Source of the DNA: Sporosarcina ureilytica | GTDB lineage: Bacteria; Bacillota; Bacilli; Bacillales_A; Planococcaceae | DNA length: 64,000 bases | Assembly: GCF_001753205.1 (NCBI RefSeq) | Contig: NZ_CP017560.1 | Location: 372,001-436,000 of the forward strand | Direction: 5' to 3' | In this document: positions 17,616-25,166 of the stretch, piece by piece | Numbering within the stretch: the first letter of the stretch is position 1 | How the letters are laid out: every line of letters begins with the position of its first letter | The notes under the pieces: generated by a model | What the model was told of the DNA's origin: nothing | The model's database searches: none | What the model saw: the letters and a program-made list of their open reading frames with translations, nothing else | Made by a program: the position numbers and the translations under genes

Positions 17616-18239
17616 ATGAATCCTTTTCTTTCAATTTGGACGAAACCAGAGCAAACTTTGCGCGACATGATTGATCGAAAATCAATCGGCTACGGAATTT
17701 TAGTCATTGTGATTGCATCCATTGGTACAGGTGTATTTTCATTTGCAGATTCAGGTCTTCTATCGGGTTTTTCCTTACCGGCAATTCTTTTTATTTCTTT
17801 ATTTTTAGCTACCGCAATGAGTGTGTTTCTCTATTTCTTGAATGCGGGCTTGTATTTATTCATTGGAAAACTTCTTGGCGGAAAAGGTCAATGGAAGCAA
17901 ATGTGTCTAGCGATCGCTAGTGGGTCACTACCGATGATCGGAATGCTCCCTATTTCAATCATCGCTATACTGATTTATGGAAAAGATTTATTTAGGGAGC
18001 CTGTTGGACCATTTGCGGTTACGAATATGTCGTTCGGTTTTTATTTGTTTTATTTAATTGTCATGATTGGATTATCGATTTATGGTATTGTGATTTTGTC
18101 TAAAGCGATTGGGTATGCACACCAGTTTTCGGCTCTAAGAGGGTTTGGAACGATTATGATTTACGCAGGAATTGTCTTTGTCATCGTTATTCTTCTTGCC
18201 ATTGCAATGATAAGTGGCATAGTATTTTTGGGGCTTTGA
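17616..18239 (+). CDS. Yip1-domain membrane protein
   Basis: A 207-residue integral membrane protein with about five hydrophobic helices. The N-terminal NPFLSIWTKPEQTLRDMID is the typical Yip1/YIP1-like entry segment before the first helix. Bacterial members are uncharacterised inner-membrane proteins. ATG 17616 is 10 bases after AGGAG (17601-17605); a GTG at 17607 would be too close to that site. Only 131 bp separate it from the spore coat gene on the same strand. Confidence 0.8.
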   Translation: MNPFLSIWTKPEQTLRDMIDRKSIGYGILVIVIASIGTGVFSFADSGLLSGFSLPAILFISLFLATAMSVFLYFLNAGLYLFIGKLLGGKGQWKQMCLAIASGSLPMIGMLPISIIAILIYGKDLFREPVGPFAVTNMSFGFYLFYLIVMIGLSIYGIVILSKAIGYAHQFSALRGFGTIMIYAGIVFVIVILLAIAMISGIVFLGL

Positions 18240-18370
18240 AACTTTTTATGATGGTTACCCCATGGATCATATAGACATGGCATTTGTTTAGAACATTTTT
18301 CGGCGATATAGTCTCTTGCCCGTGTACTTGTAGGTTTGTTGCATGTACTAGAGGGAGGAGGTGATAGAGC

Positions 18371-18772
18371 ATGATGAATCATGGAAATATGCATCATGGA
18401 AATATGCATCATGAAAATATGCATCATGGAAATATGCCTGAACATATGGGGCATCATCAAGTTCAACCAATCGTATGTCCGCCTGTTTATCGTTGCCATG
18501 ATCAGTTTTCTCAGCGCGAGGTACCGGTTATCCATCCAGTTGTCAACGTAAATAGGCACCATGTCGTCGATGTTCCGAGACACTATTACACTGAAACAAC
18601 TCAGGATGTAATGGGCGCTTCGTTTTCGCCTGGCGAGAACGGACCAGGATTTGGACCGGGATTTGGACCAGGAATGGGGCTTGGGCCGGCATTCGAAGGA
18701 GGGCGCGGTCATGGACATGGACACGGATGCGGTTGTGGATGTGGAGGTGCAAGACGTTGCCTGTGGATGTAA
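18371..18772 (+). CDS. cotD: CotD-like spore coat protein, His/Gly/Cys-rich
   Basis: A 133-residue protein. Residues 2-22 are four copies of NMHHG, encoded by four 15-bp DNA repeats (18380-18439). Residues about 34-75 (IVCPPVYRC, VIHPVVNVNRHHVV) follow the CotD pattern of B. subtilis with His-Pro and Asn-Val-Asn-His motifs. The tail is GFGP repeats, then GHGHGHGCGCGCGG. CotD proteins are packed in the inner spore coat. The His/Cys-rich ends could bind metal or cross-link (inference). It has a very strong ribosome site, GGAGGAGGTGAT. I could not find a clean SigE or SigK promoter by eye. Confidence 0.82.
   Translation: MMNHGNMHHGNMHHENMHHGNMPEHMGHHQVQPIVCPPVYRCHDQFSQREVPVIHPVVNVNRHHVVDVPRHYYTETTQDVMGASFSPGENGPGFGPGFGPGMGLGPAFEGGRGHGHGHGCGCGCGGARRCLWM
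18380..18439 (+). repeat. Four tandem 15-bp repeats inside the cotD-like gene
   Basis: CATGGAAATATGCAT occurs four times in register (starts 18380, 18395, 18410, 18425) with one or two changes in copies 3 and 4. The 15-bp period keeps frame and adds or removes one NMHHG unit per copy. Confidence 0.95.
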
Positions 18773-18823
18773 TTCCGAATTATGGTAAACTGAGTTTACT
18801 ATAATTTATTGAGGGTGAACTGC

Positions 18824-19006
18824 TTGCGGATTTTTAAATTTGTGATCCCAATCATGCTCATCGTTGCTTGGGCAAGTTGGGCGATTTTAAATCGGAATCA
18901 TACGGATGTTCCTGAAGAGACGCGAATCTATATTACAATAGGTGCAGTCATTGTAAGTGGGATCATTTCGTATTTCCTATTTCCTAAAAACGAAGAAGAA
19001 AGATAG
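18824..19006 (+). CDS. Small two-helix membrane protein
   Basis: A 60-residue protein with two hydrophobic helices (about 3-20 and 37-54) joined by a polar loop (NRNHTDVPEETR), ending in KNEEER. The start is taken at TTG 18824, five bases after GAGGGTGA. A TATAAT at 18800-18805 may be its -10. A short hairpin (ACCGA/TCGGT with a T-run) ends the gene at about 19048. Family not recognised. Confidence 0.65.
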   Translation: MRIFKFVIPIMLIVAWASWAILNRNHTDVPEETRIYITIGAVIVSGIISYFLFPKNEEER

Positions 19007-19019
19007 TATAAGAAATCAA

Positions 19020-19050
19020 AACCGATGGCGAAATGCTGTCGGTTTTTTAT
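19020..19050 (+). terminator. Terminator after the small membrane protein
   Basis: AAAACCGATGGC pairs imperfectly with GCTGTCGGTTTT, followed by a T-run. Confidence 0.75.
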
Positions 19051-19157
19051 GTTATTACTGTTTCTGAGTTCATTTAACGCCTATCTCAAGTTCTGACGTG
19101 CCAAACCGAATTTATTGGCAATTCTACTAGAAATATGAAATGACCGCTCTCTCAAAT

Positions 19158-19190
19158 AGGTTAACTAATATAAAAAAGTGGTTGACTCAA
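19158..19190 (+). promoter_or_regulatory. BirA operator upstream of bioYB
   Basis: GGTTAAC (19159-19165) and GGTTGACTCAA (19180-19190) form two GTTAAC-type half-sites 15 bp apart, matching the spacing of BirA (biotin repressor) operators in Bacillales. The right half-site covers the -35 of the promoter, which would let holo-BirA block RNA polymerase. Confidence 0.72.
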
Positions 19191-19210
19191 TGGAATTATT
19201 CTTTTATTAT
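19182..19210 (+). promoter_or_regulatory. SigA promoter of bioYB
   Basis: TTGACT at 19182-19187, 17-bp spacer, TATTAT at 19205-19210; overlaps the BirA half-site. Confidence 0.8.
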
Positions 19211-19244
19211 GTTAATTATGACAAACAACATCTAGAGGTGACAA

Positions 19245-19832
19245 ATGACAACAGTAGTAGAACAGAGAAAAGGAATGGACGCATTAAGTCTAGTACATTG
19301 TGGCATGTTTGCAGCACTTATGATGATAGGGGCAAACATAACGGCGTTCGTACCATTTTTAGTTGTTGGAGGAGTCCCAATTACGTTGCAAACTTTTTTT
19401 GCGATTCTGGCGGGGCTCATTCTTGGTAGTCGATTAGGCGCTATCTCCATGACGGTTTACATGTTTATTGGACTAGCAGGAGCACCTGTGTTTTCAAAGT
19501 TCGGTGGGGGATTTGGATCTGTTCTTAGTCCGACGTTTGGCTTTATTATTTCATTTATATTTACGGCTTATATTGCCGGAAAAATCGTCGAAAAGAACGG
19601 GAAGTTACAAGGTTATATCATCGCCGCGCTCGTTGCGATGACAGTGAACTATTTATTCGGAACGAATTGGATGTATTTTGCTTATAAGCTGTGGGCTGCT
19701 GCACCTGATGCATTTACATATAAAGTGGCGTGGCTCTGGATGATACCACCATTACCTAAAGACATTCTTCTTGCCGTATTGGCAGGGATGTTTGGACATC
19801 GAATGTTCAAAATATTGAGAGTGAGGCGATAA
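19245..19832 (+). CDS. bioY: Biotin transporter substrate-binding component BioY
   Basis: A 195-residue membrane protein with six hydrophobic helices, the S-component of a biotin ECF transporter. GANITAFVPFLVVGGVPITLQTFF near residues 28-51 and GSRLGAISMTVYMFIGLAGAPVF near 62-84 are BioY signatures, as is the YLFGTNWMYF stretch near 128. The ATG follows AGAGGTGAC. It is co-transcribed with bioB, 1 bp apart, under a BirA-type operator. Confidence 0.95.
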   Translation: MTTVVEQRKGMDALSLVHCGMFAALMMIGANITAFVPFLVVGGVPITLQTFFAILAGLILGSRLGAISMTVYMFIGLAGAPVFSKFGGGFGSVLSPTFGFIISFIFTAYIAGKIVEKNGKLQGYIIAALVAMTVNYLFGTNWMYFAYKLWAAAPDAFTYKVAWLWMIPPLPKDILLAVLAGMFGHRMFKILRVRR

Positions 19833-19833
19833 T

Positions 19834-20838
19834 ATGACGACATTTCAAGCATTAGCGGATCAAGTTCTTGACGGACATATTTTGACGGATGCGGAGGCGT
19901 TGTCAATTTTGGAAAGCGATGATGAGGATTTACTTCCTCTTCTACATGCTGCTTACAAAATTCGAAAACATTATTATGGCAATAAAGTGAAGTTAAACAT
20001 GATCATCAACACGAAGTCTGGATTATGCCCTGAAAACTGCGGGTACTGCTCACAATCTATCGTGTCGAAAGCGCCCATTGAAAAATATTCAATGATGAAA
20101 CGGGAAGAAATAATTGCAGGAGCCCAGCGCGCTGCGGACTTAAATGCCGGAACGTATTGTATTGTTGCGAGTGGGCGTGGGCCTGCAGATCGAGAGCTAG
20201 ATATTGTCGTTGACTCGGTGAAAGAGATTAAAGCGAAGCACGAGCATATGACAGTTTGTGCATGTCTTGGGATTTTAAAGCCGGATCAGGCCAGTCGATT
20301 AAAAGAGGCGGGCGTAGATCGATATAATCATAATATCAATACATCCGCAGCGCATCATGATCAAATTACGACATCCCATACATTTGACGACCGTGTAAAC
20401 ACAGTAGAATTAGCAAAACAGTCAGGGATTTCCCCGTGCTCAGGTGTCATTGTTGGCATGCGCGAAACGAAAGAAGATGTCATTGCGATGGCGCGAAGCT
20501 TACATGCGATGGATGCAGATTCGATTCCGGTCAACTTTTTACACGCTGTCGATGGCACACCGCTTGAAGGGACATCTGAATTAACACCACGTTATTGTTT
20601 AAAGGTTCTTTGTTTATTTAGGTTTATGAATCCGACAAAGGAGATTCGAATCTCCGGTGGACGAGAAGTGAATTTACGAAGTCTACAACCATTTGGATTA
20701 TATGCAGCAAACTCCATTTTCGTTGGCGACTATTTAACAACAGAAGGCCAAGAAAGTAACAGGGACCGAGAAATGCTTGAAGATTTAGGGTTTGAAATCG
20801 ACCTAGAACCATTAAAGAGAGAAGTTGTTACGCAATAA
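19834..20838 (+). CDS. bioB: Biotin synthase BioB
   Basis: A 334-residue radical-SAM enzyme inserting sulfur into dethiobiotin. The radical cluster ligands C65, C69 and C72 (CPENCGYC) are present, and the C-terminal barrel has the family's ISGGREVN motif for the [2Fe-2S]-site Arg region. Full length. It is the only biotin-synthesis gene here. With bioY directly upstream, imported dethiobiotin or biotin may be the usual source, unless other bio genes lie elsewhere in the genome. Confidence 0.96.
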   Translation: MTTFQALADQVLDGHILTDAEALSILESDDEDLLPLLHAAYKIRKHYYGNKVKLNMIINTKSGLCPENCGYCSQSIVSKAPIEKYSMMKREEIIAGAQRAADLNAGTYCIVASGRGPADRELDIVVDSVKEIKAKHEHMTVCACLGILKPDQASRLKEAGVDRYNHNINTSAAHHDQITTSHTFDDRVNTVELAKQSGISPCSGVIVGMRETKEDVIAMARSLHAMDADSIPVNFLHAVDGTPLEGTSELTPRYCLKVLCLFRFMNPTKEIRISGGREVNLRSLQPFGLYAANSIFVGDYLTTEGQESNRDREMLEDLGFEIDLEPLKREVVTQ

Positions 20839-20847
20839 ATCATGAAT

Positions 20848-20882
20848 TGGACTTTCCGTTAAAATGGAGAGTCCTTTTTTAT
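20848..20882 (+). terminator. Terminator of bioYB
   Basis: TGGACTTTCC pairs with GGAGAGTCC around a 7-nt loop, followed by a run of T. Confidence 0.9.
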
Positions 20883-21006
20883 GTGGATGAGTTAACAGGT
20901 ATCTTTTTCATCAAAGTTTCGTATAAATATATATGAAACCATTTGCTGGTCAGTCCGTATCATTAATATGAATTAAAATCTTCTAATATAGAAAGTAGTG
21001 TTTTAT

Positions 21007-22695
21007 ATGATTCAGTTAATGATATTCTCAGTCGTTGTCGGCATCATTGCAAGTGCGATAATTGTCCCAATGGCTATCAATAATCAAGAGACGGAGAAAG
21101 CGATTCCGTTTAATCGATTGGCGGCGTTACTAGCAACTGCAGTCTTCATCACCCTGATTATATTCGGGATTTACTATGCTACGAATTTAGACCGTAATTG
21201 GACATCTTTATGGGTTGTATTGCTCATTGTTACTTTTATTAGTGTCTTAGTCGCGGGTCAAAAAGAGCGTAAGCTAAAAATAGGTTTATTCCTTGCAGCG
21301 CTAGCGGTAGGCGTTTTTATACTAAGTGCGCCATTATTCAATGCCAATAAAAAGTACAGTATCGTAGAAATGGACCAGAAAATCGAAATTACAGCTTTTG
21401 ACGAAACGAAAACACCGGCAAGTGTGCCACCGAAATTTGCGCGGAATAAAATGAAAAAAGCTTTCGGTCAAGTTCCTAATACAAGTTATTATGAACTTGG
21501 ACATTTGCAAATTCAAAAAGTGAACGGCGAATTTGTCTATATTGCACCTGTTGAATTTTCAGGTTTCTTCAAGTGGTGGAACGGAAAAACTACACCAGGT
21601 TATTTTACAATGAGTGCAACCAATTCGGCAGATAATCCGAAGTTTATTAAATCAGAAATGACCTATACACCTTCTTCCTATTTCCACAAAGAAGTGGAAC
21701 GACATATTCGTATGAAAATGCCGAATCTAATTTTCTACGGGGATGTGCAGCTTGAAATTGATGATGAAGGGAAACCTTTTTATATTCGTTCATATGGAGA
21801 CTTTATTACTGCACGTGACGGTTTTGATGTGAAAGGAATTGTCATGGTTGATTCAAAAACAGGCGATGTAAAAAAATATTCACTTGCTGAGATCCCAGCT
21901 TTTATTGATGGGGCAGTTTCGCCTGAAGCGGTTAGTTTACAAAATAGCTATTTTGGAAAATATATTCACGGTTTCTGGAATTCAGTTTTCGGGAAAAAGG
22001 ATGTAAAGATTCCGTCTGATGAAGGAACAGAGGCGAATGTGAGTCCGATATTCGATGAAAACGGCCATATGTATTACTTCACTGATTTCACAAGTCCAAA
22101 AGAAGGTGTCGATTCGATGCTTGGCTACGCCTTGACGGATGGTCGAACAGGTGAAGCAACGTATTACACTGGAAACTCAGAAGAATCGTATATGGATTCG
22201 CAAGGGACATTGCAAATTATTGAGAAGAAATTTATTGAAAAGAAATGGTCTGGTGAAATGCCAGTTCTCTACAATTTTTACGGAGAAGCTAGCTGGTTAA
22301 CGCCGGTCTTGGATTCAAATGGTTTCTTACAAAACTACTTTATTGTCTCCGCAGCCAATCCTGAAGTTTCGGTATACGGCAATACGCCGAACGAAGCGTT
22401 AAAACTGTATAAAACGGCCCTTCAACGTGGTGGCAGCTCCGTTGACGGTAGTTCAAATGCAGAAGAAGGGCAAACAGCGATTACTGTTCAGCGTGTATTC
22501 AAAGAGCGCGTAGGCGAATTCACACTCGTATCGATTTTAGCGGACGACGGAAGAAGTTTCCTCGTTTCTTCTGAAGTTGCCCCGTATTCAATCTATATCC
22601 AGGAAGGCGATAAACTTTCCATCACCTACCTAGAAACGGGCGAACTCTTCCTACCTGTAAAGGAACTAATAAATATAAGCGTGGAAGCTAATTGA
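21007..22695 (+). CDS. Membrane-anchored protein with large extracytoplasmic domain, unknown function
   Basis: A protein of about 562 residues. Four hydrophobic helices occupy about residues 1-115 (GIIASAIIVPMAI, LATAVFITLIIFGI, LWVVLLIVTFISVLV, LAALAVGVFIL). A large soluble part of about 440 residues follows, rich in beta-strand patterns (YFTMSATN, MVDSKTGDVKKYS, YYTGNSEESYMDS). The repeated hydrophobic/Asp/Gly pattern looks like two PepSY-like or beta-propeller-like lobes, but I cannot name a family. ATG 21007 is preferred over GTG 20998; the ribosome site is weak. Monocistronic, ended by a terminator. Confidence 0.75.
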   Translation: MIQLMIFSVVVGIIASAIIVPMAINNQETEKAIPFNRLAALLATAVFITLIIFGIYYATNLDRNWTSLWVVLLIVTFISVLVAGQKERKLKIGLFLAALAVGVFILSAPLFNANKKYSIVEMDQKIEITAFDETKTPASVPPKFARNKMKKAFGQVPNTSYYELGHLQIQKVNGEFVYIAPVEFSGFFKWWNGKTTPGYFTMSATNSADNPKFIKSEMTYTPSSYFHKEVERHIRMKMPNLIFYGDVQLEIDDEGKPFYIRSYGDFITARDGFDVKGIVMVDSKTGDVKKYSLAEIPAFIDGAVSPEAVSLQNSYFGKYIHGFWNSVFGKKDVKIPSDEGTEANVSPIFDENGHMYYFTDFTSPKEGVDSMLGYALTDGRTGEATYYTGNSEESYMDSQGTLQIIEKKFIEKKWSGEMPVLYNFYGEASWLTPVLDSNGFLQNYFIVSAANPEVSVYGNTPNEALKLYKTALQRGGSSVDGSSNAEEGQTAITVQRVFKERVGEFTLVSILADDGRSFLVSSEVAPYSIYIQEGDKLSITYLETGELFLPVKELINISVEAN

Positions 22696-22709
22696 GTGTA
22701 TAAAAATAG

Positions 22710-22746
22710 AATGGACTTTCTTAATTAAGTAGGAAAGTCCATTTTT
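22710..22746 (+). terminator. Terminator before the ctsR operon
   Basis: AATGGACTTTC pairs with GAAAGTCCATT around a 12-nt loop and ends in a T-run. Confidence 0.92.
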
Positions 22747-22818
22747 CTATAGATAAATGATTAAATAATGATGACTTAAGCCGACACTATCATGGTCGAA
22801 TAAATGAATGCGTATCGA

Positions 22819-22847
22819 TTGCGAACAACATGATTCGTCTGTACAAT
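22819..22847 (+). promoter_or_regulatory. SigA promoter of the ctsR operon
   Basis: TTGCGA at 22819-22824, 17-bp spacer, TACAAT at 22842-22847. The CtsR box follows within three bases. Confidence 0.82.
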
Positions 22848-22849
22848 TA

Positions 22850-22866
22850 AGTCAAAGATAGTCAAA
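22850..22866 (+). promoter_or_regulatory. CtsR operator
   Basis: AGTCAAAGATAGTCAAA is an exact fit to the CtsR direct heptad repeat RGTCAAA-NAN-RGTCAAA. Sited at the transcription start, it would repress the class III heat-shock operon until CtsR is inactivated. Confidence 0.95.
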
Positions 22867-22902
22867 GTCAATGACGACACCTAGCATGAAAGAGGTGAAG
22901 AA

Positions 22903-23370
22903 ATGAGAAATATTTCTGACATCATTGAAGGATATTTGAAGGCGATTATAGAAGAAGAACAGGACGGCGTAATTGAAATCAAGAGAAATGAAGTCGCAGA
23001 AAAGTTTCAATGTGTCCCTTCACAAATTAATTACGTGATCAACACACGCTTTACAGCCGAACGTGGTTATGCAGTTGAATCAAAAAGAGGCGGCGGCGGG
23101 TATATCCGGATCTTTCGCGTTCGAGCAAATACACGTAAAGACTTAATTGAGCATATTTTAGCAGGACTCCAAAATGGTGTTTCGCATACAATGGCACTCG
23201 ACATTGTGTATCGACTGTTAGAAGAAGAGGTTATTTCAGATCGCGAGTCGAAACTTATATTAGCGGCAGTTGATCGGGCAACGATTCGAATTCCGTTACC
23301 TGAACGTGATGAACTGAGAGCGCGTGTGTTACATGCCATGCTCGTGACGCTTATTTATGAAGAGTTTTAA
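22903..23370 (+). CDS. ctsR: Class III stress repressor CtsR
   Basis: A 155-residue dimeric repressor of clp genes. The winged helix-turn-helix spans about 1-72; SQINYVINTRFTAERGYAVESKRGGGGYIRI carries the recognition helix and the heat-sensing tetraglycine loop (SKRGGGGYIRI, intact). The C-terminal four-helix part binds McsB. The first gene of the operon ctsR-mcsA-mcsB-clpC, it is behind its own operator. Confidence 0.97.
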   Translation: MRNISDIIEGYLKAIIEEEQDGVIEIKRNEVAEKFQCVPSQINYVINTRFTAERGYAVESKRGGGGYIRIFRVRANTRKDLIEHILAGLQNGVSHTMALDIVYRLLEEEVISDRESKLILAAVDRATIRIPLPERDELRARVLHAMLVTLIYEEF

Positions 23371-23407
23371 TGAAAATTTAACTTTACAAATGTGAGGTGG
23401 CATGTAG

Positions 23408-23962
23408 ATGATTTGTGAAAATTGTAAAGAACGTCCCGCATCCGTCGTCATTACGAAGGGCTATATGGGCGAGTCGATAGAGCATCATTTCTGCGAAAAA
23501 TGTGCTTTCCAATCAGAAGCGTTTCATTTTAGTCCAAATGAGGAACCTTTATCTATTCAACAATTTTTATCTCATTGGTTTGGCGGTAGCGATACATTCC
23601 AAACGCAACCAAAGAGACGGGGGACGACAGCCCATCAACTGGAATGTCCTGAATGTAATTTAACGTTTGGCAAGTTTTTGGACATCGGAAAATTCGGTTG
23701 CGCGACTTGCTATGAAACGTTTAGAGAGCGACTTCCGCATGTGTTTGGGAAGTTGCACAATGGGCAAACAACCCATACAGGTAAAATACCTGTTTCATTC
23801 AATGAATTATATGCGATTAAAAGAAAAATTGAAGAAGTAAGAGTAAAAATGCAAGAAGCAGTAGAAGCGGAGCGGTTTGAAGAAGCTGCCGAATTACGCG
23901 ACGAGGCAAGAATGTTGCAACAACACCTTTCTAATGGAGGTGAAGCACACAATGTCGATTGA
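23408..23962 (+). CDS. mcsA: McsB activator McsA (zinc-finger/UVR protein)
   Basis: A 184-residue protein with two zinc-binding pairs near the N-terminus (CENCKERP at 3-6 and FCEKCAF near 29-32) and another two in the middle (CPECNLTFG near 81-84, CATCYETF near 98-101). A C-terminal UVR coiled coil follows (EAVEAERFEEAAELRDEAR). McsA activates the arginine kinase McsB and modulates CtsR. It overlaps mcsB by 11 bp. Confidence 0.95.
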   Translation: MICENCKERPASVVITKGYMGESIEHHFCEKCAFQSEAFHFSPNEEPLSIQQFLSHWFGGSDTFQTQPKRRGTTAHQLECPECNLTFGKFLDIGKFGCATCYETFRERLPHVFGKLHNGQTTHTGKIPVSFNELYAIKRKIEEVRVKMQEAVEAERFEEAAELRDEARMLQQHLSNGGEAHNVD

Positions 23963-25043
23963 GAAGTTTATGCAAAGTGCAATCACAGGTTGGATGACGG
24001 GAGAAGGAGAACATTCCGATATCGTCATGGCAACCCGAGTGAGGTTGGCACGGAATTTAAGAGGGTATCGTTTTCCGATCGCTTCAAGTGAGGATGAGGC
24101 ACTAGCGGTGGATAAAATGGCTGCCGGCGTATTATTAGATGAAGTTGACGGTAAAGGTTATGCCTATATCAGAATGTCTGATCTTTCGAAATTGGACCGG
24201 GAAGTGTTAGTGGAAAAACATTTAATTAGTCCGCAATTAACCAATCCGGAACGTCAAGGCGCAGTTGTTTTATCAGAAGACGAAACAGTCAGTATTATGG
24301 TGAATGAGGAAGATCATATTCGCATCCAATGTATTTTCCCGGGATTGCAATTGGAAGAAGCTTATCGACAAGCAGATACCGTGGACGACATGTTAGAAAA
24401 GCAATTGCCTTATGCTTTTGATGAACAATTTGGCTACTTAACGAGTTGTCCTTCCAATACTGGAACTGGCGTGCGCGCCTCTGTCATGATGCATTTACCA
24501 GCATTAACGATGACCAAGCAAATTAAAAGAATCATTCCAGCAATCACAAGGCTCGGCATTGTTGTCCGTGGGAGTTACGGGGAAGGCAGTAAGGCGCTTG
24601 GGAATGTTTACCAAGTGTCAAATCAAGTTACACTTGGCAAGACAGAAGCGGAAATTTTAGAGGAGTTAGGAAACGTAACTGCTCGATTAATTGCACATGA
24701 ACGCCAAGCGAGGAGAAATCTTTTAGAGAAGTCCCGAACAGCGCTTGAAGATCGATTGCATCGTTCTCTCGGAACGCTTGTATATGCAAGGCTCCTGCCG
24801 ACTGGAGAAGCTGCGAAATGTCTATCGGATGTTCGACTCGGTGTCGATCTCGGGCTCATTAATGACGTGGATGTTTCGATCATGAATGAGCTGATGATTT
24901 TTATGCAGCCGGGGTTTCTCCAACAATATGCAAACACAGAGTTAACGCAAGAGGAACGCGATATTTTTCGAGCAAAATTATTCCGAGCACGTCTTCTCAT
25001 TGACGGCTCATTGCCCTCAACGAAAAAATCGAATGAAGATTGA
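23952..25043 (+). CDS. mcsB: Protein arginine kinase McsB
   Basis: A 363-residue phosphagen-kinase-type enzyme that phosphorylates arginines, marking proteins for ClpCP. The ATP-binding segment begins MATRVRLARNLRGYRFP near 26-42; SCPSNTGTGVRASVMMHLPAL near 172-192 carries the substrate loop and catalytic region, and RGSYGEGSKALGNVYQVSNQ near 207-226 is the third signature. The start is ATG 23952 behind GGAGGTGA, inside the end of mcsA; longer upstream frames are not typical of the family. Confidence 0.96.
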   Translation: MSIEKFMQSAITGWMTGEGEHSDIVMATRVRLARNLRGYRFPIASSEDEALAVDKMAAGVLLDEVDGKGYAYIRMSDLSKLDREVLVEKHLISPQLTNPERQGAVVLSEDETVSIMVNEEDHIRIQCIFPGLQLEEAYRQADTVDDMLEKQLPYAFDEQFGYLTSCPSNTGTGVRASVMMHLPALTMTKQIKRIIPAITRLGIVVRGSYGEGSKALGNVYQVSNQVTLGKTEAEILEELGNVTARLIAHERQARRNLLEKSRTALEDRLHRSLGTLVYARLLPTGEAAKCLSDVRLGVDLGLINDVDVSIMNELMIFMQPGFLQQYANTELTQEERDIFRAKLFRARLLIDGSLPSTKKSNED

Positions 25044-25078
25044 GTTTTCTATTTTGTATACTTTGGTAAAAATTGGTC

Positions 25079-25107
25079 AATCCTATGTATGAAAAAGGAT
25101 TTTTTTA
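25079..25107 (+). terminator. Weak internal terminator between mcsB and clpC
   Basis: AATCCT (25079-25084) pairs with AGGATT (25096-25101), followed by seven T. The 6-bp stem is short, so partial read-through is likely and the hairpin could tune the clpC share of the operon transcript. Confidence 0.5.
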
Positions 25108-25166
25108 GATTACGTATGAGCGTCCGTGGAATAGATTATATATAGAGAGAAGGAGTGGACATAACT

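Noticed and set aside
25062-25082. Second CtsR box before clpC (TTGGTAAAAATTGGTCAA)
   Set aside because: Only one heptad is close to RGTCAAA; the direct repeat is missing.
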